A stretch of 64,000 nucleotides of DNA from Akkermansiaceae bacterium (GTDB taxonomy: Bacteria > Verrucomicrobiota > Verrucomicrobiia > Verrucomicrobiales > Akkermansiaceae), in the NCBI GenBank assembly GCA_021202525.1, contig JAJQCV010000028.1, positions 18,305 to 82,304 on the forward strand. The letters are read 5' to 3'. The position numbers were made by a program, and so were the translations under genes. The notes under the pieces are model-generated. The model ran no database searches. It was not told where the DNA came from and was given only the letters and a program-made list of their open reading frames with translations. Shown here piece after piece: positions 30,709 through 38,235 of this stretch; position 1 is the first letter of the stretch; each line of letters begins with the position of its first letter.

Positions 30709-32306
30709 CGGTGCAGTTGAGTGACGAAACGGTGATCCAGCTTGCCGGGATAATCCGTGTTGAAATTCAGGCCGCGGCTTTCGTTGCGGCGCATGGCGCA
30801 ATCCACGATCAGGGAGGCCACGGCTACCAAGTTGCGCAGTTCCAGAATATCCGGCGTAATGCGGTACCCCCAGTAGAAATCCTTCACCTCCCGGTGCAGC
30901 ATGCGCAGGCGCGTGGCGGCGCGGTCCAGCCTCTTGTTGGTCCGTACGATGGAGACATAATCCCACATCAGTCGGCGGATTTCATCCCAATTGTGGTAAA
31001 TGACGGAAAGTTCATCCGGCAGGGCCGTATCTCCGTGGTGCCACGCGGGAATGCTGTAGCCGGTAGGGGCGTCTTTCCGCAGGGGCTGCTGGGCCAGCAT
31101 GGCGTTCAGGGCGCGCTTGGCCACCACCACGCATTCCAGCAGGGAATTGGAGGCCAGTCTGTTGGCCCCGTGCAGGCCGGTGCAGCCGGTTTCCCCGGCG
31201 GCGTAAAGGCCGTCCAGCGTGGTCTGGCCGTTGACGTCCGTCAGTACCCCGCCGCATTGGAAATGGGCGGCGGGAACCACCGGAATGGGCTCTTTGGCGG
31301 GGTTGATGCCGTAGCGGTTGCAGGTTTCGTAAATCAGGGGGAAGCGTTCCTGGACAAAGCCGTCCGGCTTGTGGGAAATGTCCAGGTAAACGCACATGCT
31401 GCCCGTCCTTTTCATCTCGGAGTCCACGGCCCGGGCGGTGATGTCCCGCGGGGCCAGGGACTTGCGGGGATCGTACTTCTGCATGAACTCCCTGCCGTCC
31501 GCGCCGATCAGCACGCCGCCTTCGCCGCGGACGGCCTCGGAAATGAGGAAGGAACGGGCTTCCGCGCCTTCCGCGCGCGTATTGAAAAAGCAGGTGGGAT
31601 GGAACTGGACGAACTCCATGTTGGCAATCGTGGCCCCCGCGCGCCAGGCCATGGCTACGCCGTCGCCCGTGGCGGAATCGTTGTTGGTGGTGTACAGGTA
31701 CACGCGGCCGCAGCCGCCCGTGGCCAGCAGAACGCGGTCTGAACGGAAAATCTCCACTTCCCCGGAATTGCGGTCCAGCACGTAGGCGCCCAGCACCCTG
31801 TCTTCCGTGACCAGGCCCAGCTTGGTTGTCGTGATCAGGTCGATAGCGAACCGGTCTTCCATCAGTTCGATGTTGGGGTGCAGCTTGGCCGCTTCCAGCA
31901 GCTTGGAAGTGATTTCCAGGCCGGTGGCGTCCTTGGCGTGCAGGATGCGCCGTTTCGTGTGGCCTCCCTCGCGGGCCAGTTCGTAATCCTCTCCCTGCGT
32001 CGCCTGGTCGAAGTTGACTCCCCATTCCAGCAGTTCCCGGATAGCTCCGGGGCCTTCCTCCACGATCGTGCGGACGACCTGTTCGTTGCACAGCCCGGCT
32101 CCGGCGTCCAGCGTGTCCGCGACGTGGTCCTCGAAAGAGTCGTCATGGTCCCACACGGCGGCTATGCCGCCCTGCGCCTTCGCGGAACTGCAATCCAGAA
32201 ATTTTCCCTTGGTTATGACCGCAACCCTGCCGTATTCCGCAGCTCTCAAGGCGAAACTTAATCCGGCAACACCTGCCCCAATGACTAAAAAGTCGCTCGT
32301 CTTCAT
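30702..32306 (-). CDS. nadB: L-aspartate oxidase
   Basis: FLVIGAGVAGLSFALRAAEYG, SSAKAQGGIAAVWD, EFVQFHPT, GETGCTGLHGANRLASNSLLE. Confidence 0.95.
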   Translation of the reverse strand: MKTSDFLVIGAGVAGLSFALRAAEYGRVAVITKGKFLDCSSAKAQGGIAAVWDHDDSFEDHVADTLDAGAGLCNEQVVRTIVEEGPGAIRELLEWGVNFDQATQGEDYELAREGGHTKRRILHAKDATGLEITSKLLEAAKLHPNIELMEDRFAIDLITTTKLGLVTEDRVLGAYVLDRNSGEVEIFRSDRVLLATGGCGRVYLYTTNNDSATGDGVAMAWRAGATIANMEFVQFHPTCFFNTRAEGAEARSFLISEAVRGEGGVLIGADGREFMQKYDPRKSLAPRDITARAVDSEMKRTGSMCVYLDISHKPDGFVQERFPLIYETCNRYGINPAKEPIPVVPAAHFQCGGVLTDVNGQTTLDGLYAAGETGCTGLHGANRLASNSLLECVVVAKRALNAMLAQQPLRKDAPTGYSIPAWHHGDTALPDELSVIYHNWDEIRRLMWDYVSIVRTNKRLDRAATRLRMLHREVKDFYWGYRITPDILELRNLVAVASLIVDCAMRRNESRGLNFNTDYPGKLDHRFVTQLHRW

Positions 32307-32412
32307 CTTGAATGGTACGGAACTGTAACATACGGGGGGGCGGCAAGTCACGCCCAATGATGGGGGCAGGGGGCATATTTGTCTGGAAAAAAGGCTGGAA
32401 ACACGTTAATTC

Positions 32413-33000
32413 ATGCGCATGAGACCCCAAGGGAATGAACAGGAGGCGCGCCGGAACAAGCATGTCCGCAGCGCTCCGGCAAAAATCGCCGTCAGGGCGC
32501 TGGGCGAGGATGCGCTGGATGAAATCCTGGACGGCGCGGCCAACCCCCTTCTGCTGATCCTTGACTGCGTGCAGGACCCGCACAACCTGGGCGCCATCCT
32601 GAGAACGGCCGACGGCGCGGGAGTGGATGCGGTGATCGCCCCCAGGGACAAGTCCGTGGGCATCACGGAAACCGTGCTGCGCATCTCCGTGGGGGCGGCG
32701 GAAAAGGTCCCCTTCATCCAGGTCACCAACCTGGCGCGGACCATGAAGCAGCTCCAGAGCCGCGGCATCTGGATATTCGGCACATCGGACAAGGGGGACC
32801 GGGATTTGTACGGAACGGATTTTACCGGCCCAGCCGCTTTGGTGATGGGCGCGGAAGGGGAAGGCATGAGACGGTTGACGGAAGAGAATTGCGACTTCCT
32901 CCTGCGGATTCCCATGAAGGGTTCCGTGCCCTGCCTGAACGTATCCGTGGCTACGGGCGTGTGCCTGTATGAAATCCTGCGCCAGCGGTCCCTCTCCTGA
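32413..33000 (+). CDS. TrmH/SpoU-family RNA 2'-O-ribose methyltransferase (RlmB-like)
   Basis: [68 protein letters not shown]. Confidence 0.92.
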   Translation: MRMRPQGNEQEARRNKHVRSAPAKIAVRALGEDALDEILDGAANPLLLILDCVQDPHNLGAILRTADGAGVDAVIAPRDKSVGITETVLRISVGAAEKVPFIQVTNLARTMKQLQSRGIWIFGTSDKGDRDLYGTDFTGPAALVMGAEGEGMRRLTEENCDFLLRIPMKGSVPCLNVSVATGVCLYEILRQRSLS

Positions 33001-33027
33001 TTCGTTTTACTCCTCCATTCTGCGCTC

Positions 33028-33849
33028 ATGATCAAGGAACTTTCCCTTTCTCCGGGAGAACGCGTACGGCTTGTTTCCGACATCCACTTCGGCCATGCCA
33101 AGGCTCTGGTCAGGGAACCGGAAGAATTGAAGTTCCTGCTGGAAGGGTGTACCTATCTGGTCGTATGCGGAGACTTGAGCGAAACCCGCGAAAGCCCCTA
33201 TCAGGCGGAAGGGCTGGAAAAACGCGCCCGTTTTCTGCACATGTGCGCCGGGGCCGGAGTGCAGCCCGTCCTGCTGGCGGGCAACCATGATCCCGATGAG
33301 GAATTCAGCCTGCTGAAATTGCAGGGCGGCCGTTTTTACGCGCTCCACGGCCATGCCCTGTTCAAGGAAGTGGCGCCGTGGGGATGGGAATACCTGAAAA
33401 ACAAGCGTATTTCCCGCGAGTTGATTGCCGCCTTTCCGGACGCGGATGCGGACCTGTGCCGCCGTCTGGAGCTGGCCCGCGCCATGAGCGTTCTGGTTCC
33501 CCCCATTTACACGCGTTCCCGGGGTTACAGGAACAGGCTGGTGCGCTTTCTGGCGCATTCCGCATGGCCTCCGGAACGGCCCGTGCAGATTCTCCTGGCA
33601 TGGCTGACGATGATGCCGCGCATGCGCCGGTTTGCGGACCGTTTCTTTCCGGAGGCGGAGACGGTCTTCTTCGGCCATTTGCACCGCCGCCTGGTGAGCG
33701 GCGGCCGGGGAGGGCGCCGGTATGTCAACCTGGGAGCCTGTTTCCACCATGCCGCGTGTTATGCGGCTGATCTGACGGCGGAAGGTGAGGTGACCGTCCG
33801 CAGTTATACGCCCGCGGGTTATGAAGGCCCGGCAAGGGCTGTCCGCTGA
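33028..33849 (+). CDS. Calcineurin-like metallophosphoesterase
   Basis: LVSDIHFGHA, VVCGDLSE, LAGNHDPD, VFFGHLHRR. Confidence 0.88.
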   Translation: MIKELSLSPGERVRLVSDIHFGHAKALVREPEELKFLLEGCTYLVVCGDLSETRESPYQAEGLEKRARFLHMCAGAGVQPVLLAGNHDPDEEFSLLKLQGGRFYALHGHALFKEVAPWGWEYLKNKRISRELIAAFPDADADLCRRLELARAMSVLVPPIYTRSRGYRNRLVRFLAHSAWPPERPVQILLAWLTMMPRMRRFADRFFPEAETVFFGHLHRRLVSGGRGGRRYVNLGACFHHAACYAADLTAEGEVTVRSYTPAGYEGPARAVR

Positions 33850-33880
33850 GAATTTGCCCCTTGGGGCGGAAAAAAGGGAA

Positions 33881-33958
33881 GGGGAACGCGTCCGGATTTG
33901 GCGATAATGTGTTAGAGCACCGGATGACTAGTCCATACAGTTTTTGGACGCGTTCCCC
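33881..33958. repeat. 78 bp element bounded by 13 bp perfect inverted repeats
   Basis: GGGGAACGCGTCC (33881-33893) and GGACGCGTTCCCC (33946-33958). Confidence 0.6.
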
Positions 33959-34156
33959 AAAGGGGCTGGCCGTTCCTGCGCTTCCTTCCGGGAAGTCGTG
34001 CAGGCCCTTCCGCGGCACTTCAGCGTGCATTCCCGGCAGCAGCAGGGATGTGCGGGGGAAAAAAGCCGGGAAAAGAAACCGCCGGTTCTGTTGGGAGAAC
34101 CGGAGAAACGTTTCCACCCTTGGTTTTTTTCCGGGATTGGGCTGACCATGGACAAA

Positions 34157-34174
34157 AGTTAGTATCAACTAACT
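34157..34174. promoter_or_regulatory. Metalloregulator operator candidate (site 1)
   Basis: AGTTAG-TATCAA-CTAACT, perfect 6+6 bp arms. Confidence 0.6.
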
Positions 34175-34224
34175 ATACTTGCAAGAAAAAAGTTTGTTTT
34201 TCCTAATATTTCTTCGGTAAGAAA

Positions 34225-34252
34225 TTGACTTCATTGAAACTTAAAGTATTGT
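34225..34252 (+). promoter_or_regulatory. Candidate promoter for the DtxR/MntR-type regulator
   Basis: TTGACT, 16 bp spacer, TATTGT; operator site 2 lies at the expected +1. Confidence 0.45.
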
Positions 34253-34255
34253 TGT

Positions 34256-34271
34256 GTTAGGTAAATCTAAT
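34256..34271. promoter_or_regulatory. Metalloregulator operator candidate (site 2, autoregulatory)
   Basis: GTTAG-GTAAAT-CTAAT (TTAG-N6-CTAA) just before the regulator start codon. Confidence 0.6.
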
Positions 34272-34280
34272 AATTTTGAG

Positions 34281-34691
34281 ATGATGAATAAAAAGAATGC
34301 CTTTCCCGAATTGAGCGACAGCCTGGAAGATTATATTGAGGCCGTGCGCAACATTGAACTGGAAAAAGGATGCGCCACCGTCGGGGAGATTGCGGAGGCC
34401 CTGAACGTGAAAAAGCCGTCCGTCTCTCTGGCCATGAAACAGTTGAAGGAACGCGGACTGGTGGAATATACGCAGTATTCCCCCATTGTCTTGACCAAAT
34501 CCGGCCGCCATGAAGCCGACCGCGTGATCTCCTGCCATACCATGGTCAAGGAATTCCTGATGACGGTGCTGCATATGGAAGAACCGCGTGCGGATGAAGT
34601 GGCCTGCGGCATTGAGCACATCATGTCTCTGGAGGAAATTTCCAGATTCCAGTTGCTCACGGACCATGTCCGGAAATGCGGGAAGTACTGA
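34281..34691 (+). CDS. DtxR/MntR-family metal-dependent transcriptional regulator (short form, no SH3-like domain)
   Basis: SLEDYIEAVRNIELEKGCATVGEIAEALNVKKPSVSLAMKQLKERGLVEYTQYSPIVLTKSG...CHTMVKEFLMTVL...VACGIEHIMS. ATG at 34281 or 34284. Confidence 0.92.
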   Translation: MMNKKNAFPELSDSLEDYIEAVRNIELEKGCATVGEIAEALNVKKPSVSLAMKQLKERGLVEYTQYSPIVLTKSGRHEADRVISCHTMVKEFLMTVLHMEEPRADEVACGIEHIMSLEEISRFQLLTDHVRKCGKY

Positions 34692-35090
34692 ACGGCATTG
34701 CCGGAGAGGCCCACATGGAAAAAGAGGTTTCCCGCAAAAAGAGCCGCTTTTTTTCATGTGGCGTGCGTGAAAATATTCCTTTTCTGCGGGATCACGCGTT
34801 CCCGGGCCTGAAGAGTAGCCGGACATGGCCTGGTGCCGGGTGCGCTGGCGTAAAGCGTGGAGGCGTTGTGAAAGAATGTCGGCAGGACCGTCGCCATGAA
34901 GCCGGGAACGCCCGGAAGAGTCAGGGAAAAGTTGACGCTAAAGGTAAAGCCGCGGCTCCCCTTGTTGGTAATATGGCCCATGATGGGATGCGATGGGGGC
35001 CGGGTGGCCGCCGGAGATTTACGGATGTTTGTGGAAACAGCTGATCGGCGGGAATTTGCGTAGCAGATTTTTCTCTGGTATCTCAGATAA

Positions 35091-35106
35091 ATTAGTTTCA
35101 ACTAAG
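35091..35106. promoter_or_regulatory. Metalloregulator operator candidate (site 3)
   Basis: ATTAG-TTTCAA-CTAAG (TTAG-N6-CTAA). Confidence 0.55.
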
Positions 35107-35235
35107 TTTTTTCAGGAGAGGAAAATATTTTTTGCATGGAGTATAAATTATTTACAATAAATGTAATTTGTTTCCGTCTGTGCAAGGGGATTTGTTCAAC
35201 GAGCGGGTCAAGACTGAGAAAAAGAATTGACTTGA

Positions 35236-35255
35236 AAGTTAGATATAACTAACTT
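35236..35255. promoter_or_regulatory. Metalloregulator operator candidate (site 4), upstream of the porin
   Basis: AAGTTAG-ATATAA-CTAACTT, perfect 7+7 bp arms, just downstream of TTGACT (35227). Confidence 0.65.
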
Positions 35256-35515
35256 CTGGCCGTTGCATGAACTTGACTCATACAGGATATCACCGCCTCT
35301 TTCACCGGGCCTGCCGGTACTGGAAGTTTGCCGGTCTGCTGGTCCGGCGTCCCCGGTACCTCCTGCTCTGCGGGGGCTGCCTATCCTGTATGGGAGCATG
35401 CGGCAAAGCCGTGGAAACGCGGTCCTCCGCAAACCGGGAACAGGAATGTTCCTCCGGTTCCGGGCAGGACTGAACATCCGCCAATGACGAGGAAGATTCA
35501 AGATACAGCATTACT

Positions 35516-36835
35516 ATGAAGAAAAGCTACATGATACCCGCCCTGTTCGCCTGCTCCGGCTTGTGCATGGCCGGTACGGCATCCGTAGCCACTCCCGCCG
35601 CCGCTCCGGCCGTGGAGGAGGCTGAAGGCAAAGGGTCCATTCTGGACGACATCGATCTGTTGGGAGACGAATACGGCGACGAAAGCACGCCCATCCCGAA
35701 CGATGCGCTCACCCGCGTCCTCACGGATCTGCACAAGGGAGCTTATGAGAAAGCCGGGTTCCAGTTCCTGCTGGAACAGGCGTTTCTCTACACCAAGGGC
35801 CATCACGCCGCGCCCAATGACGAGACTTCCGGTTCCAGCCAGAGCTGGTACAAGCTGCACGCCCAGGCGGGGCTGCAATTGTTCAAGTCCAGCCGCCACC
35901 AGGGCACTTGGATCAAGAGCGAGCTTTCCGGCTCCGTGGCCCTCAACAGGCACACCCACCGCACCACTCTGGACGATTCCTGGGGAGCGAGCGGCCCCGC
36001 CAACTGCGACGTTTTTGAAGACGGTTATTTCTACCTGCCGGAACTGCTCATTTCCCAGGGTTTCCTGGACGGCCGGCTCGTCGTCATGGGAGGCATGATC
36101 AATCAGACAAACTACTTTGACGCCAACACGTATGCCAACACCACCTTCGGCCAGTTCGGCAGCGCGCCCTTTGTCAACAACCAGGTGCTTCCGCTGGGCG
36201 ATTCCAACTTCGGCTTCGTGGGCCAGTACCAGTTCAATGACAACTGGTTCGTCCAGATAGGCGGCAACATGATGGACAATGAACCGCGGCGCAACCCCTT
36301 CCACAACACGACGGGGAAATCCTTCAACCTGCTCGGTGAAATCGGCTGGACGCATGAAAAAGCCTTCGGCATCGGCACCGGTACCTACCGCCTGCAGCCC
36401 TTCATGTTCCATGCGGACGGCAGGAACCACGGCGGCGTGGCGTTCAACTTGGAACAGGACCTGGGCGGCAGCCCCTTCGCCCTGTTCGCCCGCGCCGGGT
36501 GGAGCAGTGCGGAATCAGGCAACATCTGCGGAGCGGAAGCCCAGGCCTCCGCCGGGGTGGTATTCAAGAAGCCGCTTGAAGTCATGACCGGCGTGAAAGA
36601 GGCGGACGGCAACTTCTTCGGCGTAGGTTTTTCCGTAAGCAAGCCGGATTCCGATACGCTTGCGGAAACGCGTCCGGGGCATGACCGGGAAATGATTCTG
36701 GAATGCACGTACAGCTTTTCCATCACGCCGTACTGCCTGATCCAGCCTTCCTACCAGTACGTGAAGAATCCTTCCGGGCGGGATGACGTCAATTCCGCCA
36801 ATATCTTTTCCGTTCAGTGCGTGGTTACCTTCTAG
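35516..36835 (+). CDS. Outer-membrane porin (OprB/carbohydrate-porin-like)
   Basis: Signal peptide; alternating barrel strands (WYKLHAQAGLQLFKS, VGFSVSKPD...), ending in VQCVVTF. Confidence 0.75.
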   Translation: MKKSYMIPALFACSGLCMAGTASVATPAAAPAVEEAEGKGSILDDIDLLGDEYGDESTPIPNDALTRVLTDLHKGAYEKAGFQFLLEQAFLYTKGHHAAPNDETSGSSQSWYKLHAQAGLQLFKSSRHQGTWIKSELSGSVALNRHTHRTTLDDSWGASGPANCDVFEDGYFYLPELLISQGFLDGRLVVMGGMINQTNYFDANTYANTTFGQFGSAPFVNNQVLPLGDSNFGFVGQYQFNDNWFVQIGGNMMDNEPRRNPFHNTTGKSFNLLGEIGWTHEKAFGIGTGTYRLQPFMFHADGRNHGGVAFNLEQDLGGSPFALFARAGWSSAESGNICGAEAQASAGVVFKKPLEVMTGVKEADGNFFGVGFSVSKPDSDTLAETRPGHDREMILECTYSFSITPYCLIQPSYQYVKNPSGRDDVNSANIFSVQCVVTF

Positions 36836-37003
36836 GCCGCCATGCCTGTATGTCTGTGAAACCACGATAACGGTTCCATCTTCCCTGCCGCCCTGCATGT
36901 GGAATGCGGATTCCTGCATGCACCGGCATTGAAGAGGTCTGCGTGACCTGGCAACGTCGCATTCTCGATCAGGTAGGGGGTGCGGCGTTGCTTATTTGTT
37001 GTA

Positions 37004-37210
37004 TTATCTCAAAGGAAGCGAGAGGCGTTTGAAACGCCTGTGTTCCTGGACCTTCCTGCCCTGCTGGTCGGCCGGGGCCGCGGAGGGCCGGGCCTGCGCG
37101 GAAGCCGCGGCCTGGGCCTTCCGGACAGGTTCCGTACGGACGGAGGCAGCCTGGCAGGCGGCCGCGAGCAGGCATCCGACTCCCATCATGATTAATGCGT
37201 ACTTGTTCAT
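37004..37210 (-). CDS. Small putative lipoprotein
   Basis: MNKYALIMMGVGCLLAAACQAAS with lipobox LAAAC; 68 aa ORF. Confidence 0.4.
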   Translation of the reverse strand: MNKYALIMMGVGCLLAAACQAASVRTEPVRKAQAAASAQARPSAAPADQQGRKVQEHRRFKRLSLPLR

Positions 37211-37444
37211 CATCGTGTTATTCGCGGCTGGTTGTGGCCGCTGATGGTTAGAGTAGCACCGGAACCGGGATGTTGAAAGTTCTTTGGTTTGACTAACAAC
37301 AAGTTAGGTGAATTAAACACGGAGAAGAATGTTATGGTCAGCACGTTGCGGACGGGCGGATTTATGACAATTAATGACGTTTCCGGCGTTCCGGACCGTT
37401 CAAAACCATGTTGACTTGCACGGAAAGCATTCTAAACTGACAGA

Positions 37445-37849
37445 ATGAGTAAGGTGCAATGGGAAATTTCAAATAACGAAGTGACCGACCGTGATACCGC
37501 TCTGCGCCGCCTCCAGGAAGGGACGACCGGCCATGTGGTGTGCGCCCGCGATGGAGCCTGCCTCCAGTCTTACAAGGAAATGGAAGGCATTTACCACTGT
37601 GAAATCGTGTTCAAGACGGACAGTTGCTGTCCGCCCGTCTTCGCCGCTCCGGAAGGGGTGACGGGAAAAGAGCTGGAAACGCTGTATGACCGCTTTGCGA
37701 ACGGGGACGATTTCTCCTTTGTGGAAAAGGAATGGGAGCCCCTGGTTGCCGTGGAGTACCGTCACCGCCACAATGTCATGTGGTTCGTGTTCCTGTTCAT
37801 TGCGATGGTGATTGTGGCCATGATGGCCTATGAACACGGCTGGATGTGA
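37445..37849 (+). CDS. Hypothetical protein with C-terminal TM helix
   Basis: 134 aa ORF ending NVMWFVFLFIAMVIVAMMAYEHGWM. Confidence 0.6.
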   Translation: MSKVQWEISNNEVTDRDTALRRLQEGTTGHVVCARDGACLQSYKEMEGIYHCEIVFKTDSCCPPVFAAPEGVTGKELETLYDRFANGDDFSFVEKEWEPLVAVEYRHRHNVMWFVFLFIAMVIVAMMAYEHGWM

Positions 37850-37957
37850 GATTGCCGGAAACGGGACGGCGGCGCTTGCCCGGCGGACTTTTCCGCAGGG
37901 GAATGCTTTTTTGTCCTCCGGGGTAGCATTTGGGGCGGAAGGCCTGCCTTGAATTCG

Positions 37958-37987
37958 AAAGCCCCCGGAATATCTTCCGGAGGCTTT
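37958..37987. terminator. Hairpin between convergent 37445 gene and feo operon
   Basis: AAAGCCCCCGGAA-TATC-TTCCGGAGGCTTT, one mismatch. Confidence 0.6.
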
Positions 37988-38031
37988 CGGGAGAAGCGGA
38001 CCCTTGAAGATGCGCCTGACTTCGTAGGCTG

Positions 38032-38223
38032 TTAATGGTGGCCGTGATGGTCGCCGCAATGGCACGAATGCTTGTTGCCGGTTTCCCCGTCAGAGGAGGG
38101 AACCTTTGACTGGCAGCATCCGGAGCAGCCGCCGCAGCACGATTTCCCCTTGGAGAAAAAGGTGCGGTAAATGGCATAGCAGAATGCCAGGAAAATCAGG
38201 GTTCCGATGATATATGTAGCCAT
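38032..38223 (-). CDS. FeoB-associated Cys-rich membrane protein
   Basis: MATYIIGTLIFLAFCYAIYRTFFSKGKSCCGGCSGCCQS...HSCHCGDHHGHH; directly downstream of feoB. Confidence 0.85.
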   Translation of the reverse strand: MATYIIGTLIFLAFCYAIYRTFFSKGKSCCGGCSGCCQSKVPSSDGETGNKHSCHCGDHHGHH

Positions 38224-38235
38224 GATGAATAGGAA

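Noticed and set aside
33881-33959. Possible tRNA gene
   Set aside because: Acceptor-like ends and length fit, but there is no T-arm consensus or proper anticodon loop (U33 missing). Reported only as an inverted-repeat element.
34754-35101. 115 aa - strand ORF starting inside operator 3
   Set aside because: TTG start within the palindrome, no recognisable domain and no internal start with good context. Treated as non-coding.
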